Shown here one piece after another: positions 10,591-20,719 of a stretch of 64,000 nt of DNA. A program made the translations under genes and the position numbers. This DNA comes from Mikania micrantha (lineage: Eukaryota; Streptophyta; Magnoliopsida; Asterales; Asteraceae). The notes beneath the pieces were generated by a model. That model saw only the letters and a list, made by a program, of their open reading frames with translations. It searched no databases and was not told where the DNA came from. Numbering within the stretch: position 1 is the first letter of the stretch; each line of letters starts with the position of its first letter. The stretch covers positions 56,707,001 through 56,771,000 of the forward strand of contig CM018688.1 in NCBI GenBank assembly GCA_009363875.1, in the 5' to 3' direction.

Positions 10591-10982
10591 GAACGTTAAA
10601 AATATAACCCACTAAATGCGCGCTAACCCAAATGACTTTGGGAAAATGAACCCGAATCTTGGATTTTTTGTTTTAAACATCATTATAACACATTTTGAAC
10701 ACCACGTTCTTTTATGAGTTTGGGCTAATTCTTTTTCGTTTGAGATCCTACGTCACTGTAGTGTGTGCTACAACCATGTAAATTTACAGTGTTGTAGAAC
10801 ACACTACAGTGATGTAGGATCTCAAACGAAAAATAATTAGCCCAAACTCATAAAATAACATGGTGTTCAAAATGTGTTATAATGATGTTTAAAACAAAAA
10901 AAAAAATCCAAGATTCGGCTTCATCTTCCCAAAGTTATTTGGGTTAGCGCGCATTTAGTGGGTTATGTAAAATTCCATGCCC
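10588..10982. mobile_element. Foldback element E9, the most perfect hairpin of the family
   Basis: Arms of about 190 bp pair almost perfectly around 10785. AACCCACTAAATGCGCGCT on the left, then blocks with CATCATTATAACACATTTTG and TCGTTTGAGATCCTAC, recur complemented on the right. Transcription from either side would give a long double-stranded RNA stem. (TA)n flanks it at 10556..10587 and from 10983. Confidence 0.82.
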
Positions 10983-10984
10983 TA

Positions 10985-11015
<31 letters not shown>

Positions 11016-11685
11016 GGGTAGATACAAGGTTCACTGAAAATCCACCACGCTTCAACTCGTTAGTAGGAACAAAATTTCGAAAGGGTTAAACAATAGGGTG
11101 AACCCATTAATATTTTAGGGGTGAATTCTGAGTACGATTTTTCCCCAAAGGTAAGGTGAACCCATAAAGATTTTTAAGAGTGAATTCTTAATATAATTTT
11201 CAGAGCAATTTGTCAACATGATTAAGGTAAGTGCTCTTTATAAGAGAAATCTCAATAATCAATGCTTACATTTCTATATGATCATGTTAAAATCATTTTA
11301 CGGTCATATAAACTTAGCAAGAAAAGTGGTATTTATCGGTGGTTAAACCTTAGGTCAAGTTAATTTTGGTAATATAAACTTAACAAATTTCGTTTAGGTT
11401 TAGGGGCGTTGCCTCGAACACCACAAGGGGTGCTTTCCCCTTGACCCTTGCTTGCTGACTAGCCAGTGAGACCGCCACGTCTCGCCACCTTGGACCCGCA
11501 AGGGCATGTGACCCCCTTGACTTCCGCTTAATCTATAGCTCAAAAATCTTAAACGAAAGTGCACTCTATACCTCTGCACTCTTTATTGACAATGTTTTTT
11601 AATTTTACTCATTGACTTAATATATCGCACTCTTATTACGTGATGAACATTACAAGACCCAAACCGTCAAACCAACGTGTGTATA
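11016..11685. other. Non-coding DNA with a GC-rich patch
   Basis: 11016..11200 repeats GTGAACCC/GTGAATTC words and may be the left part of a further decayed element after the (TA)n at 10983..11015. 11395..11530 is unusually GC-rich for the area (CACCACAAGGGGTGC, CCCCTTGACCC). I see no gene. The last nine bases are the target duplication of the next element. Confidence 0.4.
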
Positions 11686-12208
11686 GGGATTGTATCATGT
11701 AAAACCCAATTTTAGAGAGAAAACCCTTAAACCCTACATGAGCCATTGATTTGGAATCTTGAAAATAAACATGTGACCCACATTAAATTAAATAAAAGAA
11801 TAGGATTTGAATAAAATAATATAGTAAATTAGCGAGATGATCCCTTTGGTTTGCTAGTGTTTCACTTTTTGTCCTTAGGTTTCATAAATTACCCATATGG
11901 TCCCTAATTTTTGACATTTGTAACCCATATAGTCCTTATGTGAAGGTAATTTGGTCAATTATGTGAGGGTAATTTGGTGACCTAAGGACTATATGTGTTA
12001 CCAATGTCAAAAGTTAGGATCATATGGGTAATTTATGAAACATAGGGACCAAGAGTGAAATCGTAGGAAACCACAAGGACCACATCGGTAATTTACTCTA
12101 AAATAATATGGTTGACCGCATGTTTATTTTCAAAGAGTATAAATCAATGGTTCATATATGGTTTAAGGTTTTCCCTCCAAAATCGGGTTTTCAAAGGATA
12201 CAATCGGT
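11686..12208. mobile_element. Foldback MITE with 9-bp target-site duplication (MULE-type)
   Basis: The element is a near-palindrome centred near 11948. The ends carry GATTGTATC in inverted orientation, and inner blocks such as TTTCATAAATTACCCATATG are mirrored. GTGTGTATA flanks both sides (11677..11685 and 12209..12217), a perfect 9-bp duplication, the size typical of Mutator-like transposition. It encodes nothing, so it would depend on a transposase elsewhere. Confidence 0.75.
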
Positions 12209-12217
12209 GTGTGTATA

Positions 12218-12385
12218 TATATATAACACGGAGTTGTATAAAAAATACATTACAAAGTAATTACTGATAAACATTATAAATAAATTAAACTTTTTATCAT
12301 TTTCTAAAAAGAAAAAAAAGTTTATTTTATAAATTTTTAAACACGTCTTTAATCTTATATACATGATTGTATATGATTCTTATGT
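12218..12385. other. AT-rich DNA to the left of element A
   Basis: No gene is seen. 12381..12385 (TATGT) is the left target duplication of element A. Confidence 0.5.
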
Positions 12386-14521
12386 TGTCACACCCCCACC
12401 TCTCGTCACCTGTGATGATGTCACTGTATACTCTGATATGGTTGCGGAAGCATAGTGGTGATGTCTCAGTGATGAGGTGTGACCTACTTGAACCGATATC
12501 ACAGCACACAGATTCACTTAAAATAAATATACTACAAGGGTTTCGTAAATACATCAACATTACAGTTTAGTTTAGTACACAATCTAATATCCCTTAATTA
12601 CAAAAGTGTGATGTGCATCCTCACCGTGTCGTCACTATTGCCCTGCAAAAATGTTGAATTTAAAACGTCAGCACAAAGCTGGTGAGTTCGACAGTTTATT
12701 TAAAACAATATGATATGATAAACACTTTCTCAAAAGTTCAGTTACGGATAACCATGGGACCCGTATCTAGTTCCTTTCGGACAGTTGTACGTTCATGAAG
12801 ATACTACCCTTCGGTAAATATCTTAGTGCCTCATGATCTTAATGTCTATCACTAACATTAAGAAAGTGTTTTGGAAACAGGTATCAAACATTCACACCAG
12901 GGGAGATGCAATCCTCCCAGTGAATGGGTTGTCAGCCAATAGTACTATCAATGATTCCTGTTCGGCCCCACATGGGTTCACTTGATACAGTTCAAGAGAT
13001 GAGAACTTTTGATACTGTGATAGAGTTACTAACGGCAAAATCCCATGAAATCACACAATAGTCACGTGAAATCACACAGATATCAGTGATGCATATCATA
13101 TGTTGAGAAAACAGTTTGCAGAGTTACCCCGATGTTTGTAAGACAGTAAAAAGAAAAGGGGTTGTACGAGACTCACCTGATAGTATAGGTGTAGCAGAGT
13201 ATCACCAAACTGATAGTACAGAGATGATTCTGCATTTAGTTATATTTAATAAGTTATTTATGTTCTAGTTTACTGATTAGATCTTTCTGAACGTTCAATG
13301 TCAAAGACATTGCTTAGTAAATCATCAACTCAATATTAATTATGTAATTAATTAATTTAATGTTATATCATACAATGTATGATAATGTAGGAACCTACAT
13401 TGCATTAGATTCCTAATACTAAGTTGATGACACTCTTGATTAATCAAAATAATCTCTGATTAACCAGATAGTTAATGTTGTTGATTATGATACTGTAATA
13501 GTTTCTAGATAATTTAATGGCTTAGGAATGATCAATCCTTGTTATTGATTACCCAAATATCATGAGATATCACAATGTAGTATCAAAATAGATGTAATAA
13601 CCATGTTTAACATACTAATCTGACTGTTATCATAAACATCAGATAATCATTCCAATGAGTATGTTAATGATTGTGATTAGTTTGAAATACTTGGATTTAA
13701 CCTTGCATTTCAAAGATTAATCCAACTAATCACCTACATTGTTATAATCAAATGGATTAAACCATTATAATTATGGGTATGGTTTCATGCAAACCGGGCA
13801 TTACAATGGATCAAAACAAGGATTTAACCGTTAAAACTTCGTGTTCTTTGTTTATAATCCATCCTAGCCATCATCTAGGCAATAATCAACAATCCTAACT
13901 ATGTCATTACGTTCAAAATCAAGATCTAGTCAATCAAAATCAAACCAGAAAGTTTAAACGGATCATTACCTAATCTGACGGATTTCGGACTTCAAAACAA
14001 CGATCAGAACTTGTATAGATAATCCCTGGTACGATCCACAGCTTCTGTTGGCTTGAAATTGGTGTTTTGATGCTCAAAATGTCGTCTGCTATGCTTTTGG
14101 TTCGAAGAAGTTCGAGAAAGTTAATAAAAATGGTTTCTGCATGAAGATCTGATAAAAGGATCAGATTTCTACACCGCCTCACCCGTCGCGTACCGCGGCG
14201 GGAGGCCAATTTGGGCTTCGCGTACCGCGAAGCTTTTCGGGAATCTTTGATATTTTACATTCATCGCGTACCGTGGAGGTCCCTCAAGCCCACCTCCGCG
14301 TACCGCGACGAGCCCATTCGACCAATACTTAGAAATTTTTCTTCGTTTTTCAATTTCGGGCAATCCAGGACTCCGTTTTGCACACGGTTTTCGCCCACGT
14401 TCATCATTTCTTGCCCATTATCATTCTGTAACAATTACAATCATTCAATCAACGTGGATTTCTAGAACGATCAAATGTGATTACATCATTGATGACGTAA
14501 TTCTCGTATGCAACTGTCACA
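12386..14521 (-). repeat. Element A 3' LTR
   Basis: It has TGTCACACCC...CAACTGTCACA termini on the plus strand and pairs in full length with 41765..43900, with scattered substitutions. Four GCGTACCGCG-type hairpin motifs lie at 14182..14310. ORFs called within it (for example 12327..12570 and 13970..14465) recur in the other LTR and match no known protein. Confidence 0.93.
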
Positions 14522-14533
14522 GTCTCCTCCTGT
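14522..14533 (-). promoter_or_regulatory. Polypurine tract of element A
   Basis: The minus strand reads ACAGGAGGAGAC immediately before the 3' LTR begins (TGTGACAG), the expected place for the plus-strand primer of reverse transcription. Confidence 0.7.
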
Positions 14534-14584
14534 TAGAGAAATTTCGTCCCGAAATTTAGTGAAGACTTACATTATGACAATCGT

Positions 14585-16896
14585 TTATGAGAATAGATGT
14601 GGGTACTTTGATTTCATTTGATCTTCACGTTCCCAAGTATATTCGGGTCCACGTTGCGAGTTCCATCGCACTTTAACGATTGGTATGCGACTACGTTTCA
14701 ACACTTTCATTTCTCGATCCATTACCTCTACTGGTTCCTCACTGAACTGAATTTTTTCATCATATGAATCTCTTCTAGAGGTACGATCAATGATTCATCA
14801 GTGAGGCACTTCTTCAGATTGGATACATGAAAAACATCGTGAATGTTACTAAGTTAAGGAGGTAACTCAAGTCTGTAGGCTACTGAGCCAATTCGTTCAA
14901 GAATTTTGAATGGTCCTACAAATCTTGGTGGAAGTTTACCTCTCTTCCCGAATCTGAAAATGCCTTTCCAAGGTGACACTTTCAACATTACTCGATCACC
15001 GATTTGGAATTCTAACGGTCTACGACGATTATCAGCATAACTCTTTTGACGATCGCGAGCAGCTTTGATTCGTTCCTGAATGAGTGCGATCTTATCAGTT
15101 GTTTCCTGAATGAATTCTGGGCCTATGATTTGATTCTCACCTACCTCTGACCAACAGATTGGCGATCTACACTTGCGTCCATAAAGTGCTTCAAATGGAG
15201 CGCATTGAATACTGGTATGGTAGCTGTTATTGTATGAAAATTCAACAAGTGGAAGATGAATATCCCAGCTATCTCCAAAATCAATCACACAGCTTCTCAG
15301 CATGTCTTCAAGAGTTTGATTTGTTCGTTCAGTCTGTCCGTCGGTTTGTGGATGATAAGCTGTGCTCATATTGATTTGCGTGCCCAGAGCATTCTGAAGA
15401 GTTTGCCAAAATCGTGACATAAATCGACTATCTCTGTCAGAGATGATAGAGATCGGTACTCCATGTCGAGATACAATTTCATTAACATAGAGTTTAGCGA
15501 GTCGATCCATAGAATAGTCTTCTCGGATGGGTAAGAAATGCGCAGATTTCGTAAGACGATCAACGATAACCCATATAGAGTCATGATTACGTGATGTTCT
15601 GGGTAATTTAGTGATGAAATCCATAGGGATCTGATCCCATTTCCACATGGGAATCTCAGGTTGTTTTAATAACCCAGAAGGTCGTTGATGTTCAGCCTTA
15701 ACTTTGAGACATGTTAGACATCGATCCACGTATTCAGCTATGTGTTTCTTCATTCCAGGCCACCAGTAAAAGTCTTTAAGATCTTTATACATTTTATCAG
15801 CACCTGGATGAATAGAATACCTGGATTTGTGCGCCTCATCAAAGATAACTGTTCGAGAGTTACCGAATAAAAGAATCCACATTCGGTTTTTGAAATACAA
15901 CAGTCCATCGTCTTTGGTATCAAGTTTCTTATCTAATCCTCTCAGTCCCTCAGCAGAATAGTTTGTTGCTCGTAAAGCTTGTTGCTGAGCGTCTTTGATT
16001 TGAGGAATTAGACTGGTTTGAATAGTCATACCTAACGCTTTTACACGTAAAGGCTTGACTCGTTCCTTGCGACTTAAAGCATCAGCTACGACATTTGCTT
16101 TGCCTGGATGATAACGAATCTCACAGTCGTAATCGTTCAATAGTTCAACCCAACGCCTTTGTCGCATATTCAGCATTTTCTGATCTAGAATATTTTGGAG
16201 ACTTTTATGATCAGTGTATATCATACACTTGGTTCCGTATAGATAATGTCTCCAGATCTTGAGTGCAAACACCACTGCACCAAGTTCTAGATCATGAGTG
16301 GTATAGTTCTTCTCGTGTACCTTCAATTGTCGAGAAGTGTAGGCAATCACTTTATCGTTTTGCATTAACACACACCCTAGACTTTGACGAGAAGCATCAC
16401 AATATACTGTGAAATTATCAGTACCTTCCGGTAATGTCAAGATAGTTGCGTTACACAATTTGTGTTTCAACAGTTGGAACGCCTCCTCCTGTTGAGAATC
16501 CCATATAAACGGTTGATTTTTCTGTGTCAATGTGGTCAGTGGCAAGGCTATCTTTGAAAAGTTCTTGATAAACCGGCGATAATAACCTGCCAAACCCAAA
16601 AATTGACGTATTTCAGTCGGGGTTCGTGGAGTCTCCCACTGTTTCACCGCTTGAATCTTACTGGGATCCACTTGAATAATGTTTTGATTCACTACATGAC
16701 CAAGAAATTGAACTTCTCATAACCAGAACTCACACTTGGAGAACTTTGCATATAATTTTTCACGTGCCAAAAGAACTAGAATTAATTTCAAGTGTTGAGC
16801 ATGTTCTTGTTGGCTTCGAGAATAAATGAGAATATCATCAATAAACACAATCACAAATTTATCCAGATAAGGTCTACATACTCGATTCATCAGATC
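14585..16896 (-). pseudogene. Element A pol, 3' part: RT C-terminus, RNase H, integrase, chromodomain-like end
   Basis: Starting at the Sirevirus junction, the frame runs through the RT catalytic FIDD region, then RNase H (DASRQSLGCVLMQ, TDHKSLQ), the zinc-binding HHCC part of integrase (HPGADK...CLTCLKVKAEHQ), the integrase core (DFITKLPRT, SDRDSRFMS, QTDGQTERTNQ) and the GPY/F tail (RFVGPFKILERIG). It ends in a chromodomain-like segment (VKVRWNSQRGPEYTWERED) with a natural stop at 14585..14587. A TGA at 16717..16719 and a TAA near 14854 interrupt the frame, and a small frameshift follows the TAA. The 612-residue open stretch 14854..16692 is therefore only a fragment. Its 5' continuation is 28626..29818. 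Confidence 0.9.
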
Positions 16897-17491
16897 TGTT
16901 GGACTAAAAGAACCAATGAGCCTGATCAGAAAAATCTCTAAGTCTCACAGCACTTATAACAACTGAAGAAGAACACAACGGCTGACATACAATGTACAGA
17001 AGTTACAAGATCTGAAGTGATATACAACAGCTGAAGTGTAAGTCATCAGATGTTGTAGTGTGTAGTTTAGTCTTCAGTAGTTTTCTTTCAGTGTTTGTAA
17101 AAGTCTGATGAGTAGTTTATTCATCAGATGTTTTAGTCTTTTTACTTCAGTAGTTTTAGTTCTTCAGTAGTTGTAAGAGATTGTCTTCAGATGTTGAAGA
17201 CATTCTCAGTAGTTTAGTTATTTTCAGTTGTTTTGTTTTGTCTGTTAGGTGTCAACATCATGTGACATCATCAGACGTCACTGTCTTTATATAAGGGCAG
17301 TTGACATTTTGTAATGGGTATGAAGTTATTGCGATTGATTGAATTATTCCTTTTACAGAATTCTCTCTCTATAACAAACTTGTGCTTTACTGTTTGATTG
17401 AACTTTGTTCTTGCTATGATTGTGCTAATTCAACTTTGAATTCCGCTGCTATACTCTATTATTGAATCAATTGAGAACATCTGATCTTACA
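16897..17491 (+). repeat. Sirevirus 5' LTR
   Basis: It starts TGTTGGACTA and ends GATCTTACA. A TATA box (TATATAAG) lies at 17288..17295, about two thirds along, and would drive the genomic transcript. Upstream, CATCAGATGTT-like and CTTCAGTAGTTTT-like words recur, which may be regulatory repeats. Confidence 0.95.
17288..17295 (+). promoter_or_regulatory. TATA box in the Sirevirus LTR
   Basis: TATATAAG is followed by GGCAG. The identical site in the 3' LTR is at 28422..28429. Confidence 0.65.
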
Positions 17492-17493
17492 AT

Positions 17494-17508
17494 TGGTATC
17501 AGAGCAGG
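17494..17508 (+). promoter_or_regulatory. Sirevirus primer-binding site
   Basis: TGGTATCAGAGCAGG begins two bases after the 5' LTR. It matches the common plant retrotransposon site complementary to the 3' end of initiator methionine tRNA. Confidence 0.85.
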
Positions 17509-17713
17509 TTAATCATTGATCGATTAAACAATTGATCTCTGAAACTGCTCAAATTTGTTCTCTAATTGATCGAATTAGCTGATTAAGTAAGAATTTGTTA
17601 TAGATTGAAGTTTTTTGTTAACTTCTGTTGATTTGTCCTTCAATATTAATTTGTTTTGAATCAATTGATCGAAATTTGCATTAGCTTGTGTCCAATTGCT
17701 TGAATCTGTGATC

Positions 17714-20700
17714 ATGACGACTCCAAACAATGATCCGCACAATACAGGCTCCGCAACCAAGCCTCCGATGCTTGTGCGGAGTGAGTACAACATATGGCAA
17801 CGTAGAATGCTACATCACCTGTCAATTAACAGCGCAGGATGTTGGAAATCTGTAGTGCATGGTCCTTATAAACCCATGATTACTGATCCTGAAACTAAAC
17901 TAATGATTCCGAAACCTTCGGATATGTATTCGGATGAGGATATCAAACTGTTTGAAATTGATGCGAAAGCTCATGGTATTCTGGCCATGGCTTTGCCGAA
18001 TGAGATTTACTCTGGCTTGATGCATCATGATACTGCTCATGATCTCTGGGTTGCACTGAAAGAACAATTTGGTGGAACCGATGAGGTTTTAGCAAACACA
18101 AGAGAAATCCTCGCCCAACAGTATGAGACGTTCTCTCATAGGAAGGGTGAATCATTGACTCAACAATTTGAGCGTTTCTCGTGTTTAATTTCTGAGTTGA
18201 AAATGGTTAAGCAAGAATATACTAATAGCCAGATGAATAACAGATTTCTCAGATCACTGCCTGAGAGATGGGATACTTATACTATTATCCTACGCTCTAG
18301 TGCAACTCTAGAACATCTATCTCTCACCCAACTTCATGGGAAACTCTTAACATTTGAGAGAGAGGTAGAACAAAAGAGAAAACTGTCTTCATCTGGAAAA
18401 CTTGCTGATGATTTTGTTCCTGGTAACACTGCTTTGATAGGTCAGGAGTCAGAGTTTAATGGGTCTGAATGTTCTTATGATGAACATATTGATTTTACTA
18501 CTAACAATTCTGAACATGCTTTTGTGGGAGTTGATGGTAATGCAGGAAATTATGGTGATAACTTGTGTTTTGTGATGGATGATTTGAAAGGAATCCCGGA
18601 TGATGATCTAGAGGAGATGGACATTTTGAGTCAAATGGCACTGATCAATATCAGATCACAAAAGTTTTATAAAAGAACAGGAAGAAAGTTCCCTGGATTA
18701 TCTGGCAAAACCAAGGTTGGATTTGACAAAGGGAAGCTGAGGTGCCATAAGTGTCATAGGCTTGGTTACTTTGCTAGGGAGTGCAAATCTACTGGTTCTA
18801 ACCTTGTTGCACCCTTTGTGACTTTTCCAAGCAACAACCCATCAAGCAAAGGACCACAATCCTCTGGTACTAGTCAACAACAATTCTATCCAGCTCACTT
18901 TGTTCAACAAAATCCTATGCCATATCCATATCCTTGTTTCTACATGCCTCAACCTACACACACTCCAGCATTAATTCCTTCACAATCACCTGCTCTTCCT
19001 GATACCAGCAAATCTCAAACCAATCAACAGTCTCAACAACAACAGCATCAAAGTTTCTTTACTCCTGGAGTAGTTGATTGGAGTAGTCTACCTGATGATT
19101 TATCTGACTTCAACATGCAGCCTTATTCTGAAAATGGTCCACATGGTGGAGACAATCCTTTTGGAAATCTTGCATTGATGGCTATTGATTCAACTGACAA
19201 CTCTTGTCAGTCTTCTTCAACATCACAGGTATCTTCTGAATCAAAAGCTAAGTTATGCTCAGAGTCATGTATTTCAGCATTTGCTTCCATTAGGGAAATA
19301 AATGTAGAATTGATAAATGAGAAATTTGAATTAGAGAAGGCTGTGGCTAAAAACAAAACTGAGTTTGAAAAAGCTTTAAATGAAAAAGAGTCTGATATTT
19401 ATAAATTCAAATGTTTGTTATCTGATGAAAAAGCTAGAGTGGAAGTCATGCTTGTGAAGCATAATGATCTGAAACAAACACTTGCAGCAACCCAAGTAGA
19501 ATGTGCAAGATGGGTTGAATCTTGCAAGGGGTTTGAGTTGCTGTTAAACAAGCAAACAGCATCAAATGTGAAGTTTGGTATTGGATACAATCACACTGCT
19601 CCTCCAACTGATTATACACCAAAAAATCTTAACTGTGAGTCTGAAGGAGACAGTGTATACCAATCCACCAAATCTTCAGAAAAGTCTGATGCTGAAGAAT
19701 CATTTGAAAGTGATTCAAGTGCCTGCAAATCTGAGTCTGAAACTATTGACATTGAAACTTATTCTTATTCTCTTGGATGTACAAATGTTATCCAGGATGA
19801 AACATGTCAGGATAGTGTTTTAATTGAGATTAACCCTGATGAAAAGGTTTCAAATGAACTAAATTTAAAACTGGTTAAGTCAGATGGGCATGGCACTGGA
19901 GAGAAAGATGCACGGCTTCTGATAAGTCAGAATCACTCATCAGTAGTTGTAGAAAAAGCTGATGGCACAACTACTGATAAGTGGAAAAGGATTGACAGAC
20001 AAGTGCTGAAGAATACCTCTTCAGAGGTTGTCAGCACATCAGCTGTTATCAATTTGTCTACAAATACTGATGTTCCAAATGTGTTGAAGAACAAAAACTC
20101 AGTATCTAAGTCATCAGTACTTGTAGATAATCACAAGGGAAAGCAAAAGAGGGTGCCTTGTGATATTTGTAGGCTGTTTAATCATTCAACTGATGAATGC
20201 TGGTACAGAAAAGGTTCTAAATTCAACAAAATCAAGAATAAAAACAAGAACATACTCAAAATGAAAAATGAATTTAGTTCAAAATTTGTACCAGAATCAT
20301 CAGTTGTTTCAAAATCTGGAAAATCCTTACAAGGAAATACCTCCAGTAAATCCAAGAAAGGAAAAGGGATTGTTCCAGCTTCAGGGAAACAACACTTGAC
20401 AGCATCTCATTTGCCTAAAGACACTAAAATGATCAAACAGAAAAATAAAAAATCAAGTTCTGATGTATCTGATGACATCAAAATTTTAACTCAAAATCAT
20501 AATCAACTGATGCTAATGATACAACAACTGATAGGAAAAGTTCATCTGGCAGAGGCATCTGTTGATTTATTTCATAAAAAGAAATCAAAATCAAAAGTCG
20601 AAGCAAAATCTTCTGATAAGAATGCTTCAAGTGTTGCTTCAACTGACAATGTTATTTCTGGTTCATCAAGTATTAACAGACCCAAAACCAAAATGGTTTG

Positions 20701-20719
20701 GGTCCAAAAGTCTAACTAA
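17714..20719 (+). CDS. Sirevirus Gag (1,001 residues)
   Basis: The ATG at 17714 is preferred over the in-frame TTG at 17696. The N-terminal third is a Copia-type Gag (UBN2-like) with DLWVALKEQFGG and LTQQFERFSCLISELK around residues 110-170; it packages RNA into particles in the cytoplasm. A zinc knuckle near residue 343 reads CHKCHRLGYFARECK: the spacing is right but Tyr replaces the usual His. A second, near residue 815, has the canonical CCHC pattern (CDICRLFNHSTDEC). Between them lie a Gln/Pro-rich linker and a probable coiled coil (about 528-600, EKFELEKAVAKNKTEFEKAL). The C-terminus is Lys/Ser-rich. It is much longer than ordinary Copia Gag, as in Sireviruses. The frame ends in TAA at 20717..20719 and pol continues in the same frame directly after. 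Confidence 0.9.
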   Translation: MTTPNNDPHNTGSATKPPMLVRSEYNIWQRRMLHHLSINSAGCWKSVVHGPYKPMITDPETKLMIPKPSDMYSDEDIKLFEIDAKAHGILAMALPNEIYSGLMHHDTAHDLWVALKEQFGGTDEVLANTREILAQQYETFSHRKGESLTQQFERFSCLISELKMVKQEYTNSQMNNRFLRSLPERWDTYTIILRSSATLEHLSLTQLHGKLLTFEREVEQKRKLSSSGKLADDFVPGNTALIGQESEFNGSECSYDEHIDFTTNNSEHAFVGVDGNAGNYGDNLCFVMDDLKGIPDDDLEEMDILSQMALINIRSQKFYKRTGRKFPGLSGKTKVGFDKGKLRCHKCHRLGYFARECKSTGSNLVAPFVTFPSNNPSSKGPQSSGTSQQQFYPAHFVQQNPMPYPYPCFYMPQPTHTPALIPSQSPALPDTSKSQTNQQSQQQQHQSFFTPGVVDWSSLPDDLSDFNMQPYSENGPHGGDNPFGNLALMAIDSTDNSCQSSSTSQVSSESKAKLCSESCISAFASIREINVELINEKFELEKAVAKNKTEFEKALNEKESDIYKFKCLLSDEKARVEVMLVKHNDLKQTLAATQVECARWVESCKGFELLLNKQTASNVKFGIGYNHTAPPTDYTPKNLNCESEGDSVYQSTKSSEKSDAEESFESDSSACKSESETIDIETYSYSLGCTNVIQDETCQDSVLIEINPDEKVSNELNLKLVKSDGHGTGEKDARLLISQNHSSVVVEKADGTTTDKWKRIDRQVLKNTSSEVVSTSAVINLSTNTDVPNVLKNKNSVSKSSVLVDNHKGKQKRVPCDICRLFNHSTDECWYRKGSKFNKIKNKNKNILKMKNEFSSKFVPESSVVSKSGKSLQGNTSSKSKKGKGIVPASGKQHLTASHLPKDTKMIKQKNKKSSSDVSDDIKILTQNHNQLMLMIQQLIGKVHLAEASVDLFHKKKSKSKVEAKSSDKNASSVASTDNVISGSSSINRPKTKMVWVQKSN

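Noticed and set aside
8760..10982. Stowaway or Tourist MITE identity for the E4-type elements
   Set aside because: TA flanking would fit Stowaway, but the termini do not start CTCCCTCC when read outward-in, and full-length arm pairing is unlike ordinary short-TIR MITEs.
13970..14465. ORFs of 64-84 residues in A's LTRs (also at 43349..43844)
   Set aside because: They recur only because the LTR does, overlap one another on both strands and contain the GCGTACCGCG hairpins; no known protein signature.
17696..17713. Gag start at the in-frame TTG 17696
   Set aside because: An ATG at 17714 is available and gives a normal Copia Gag N-terminus.
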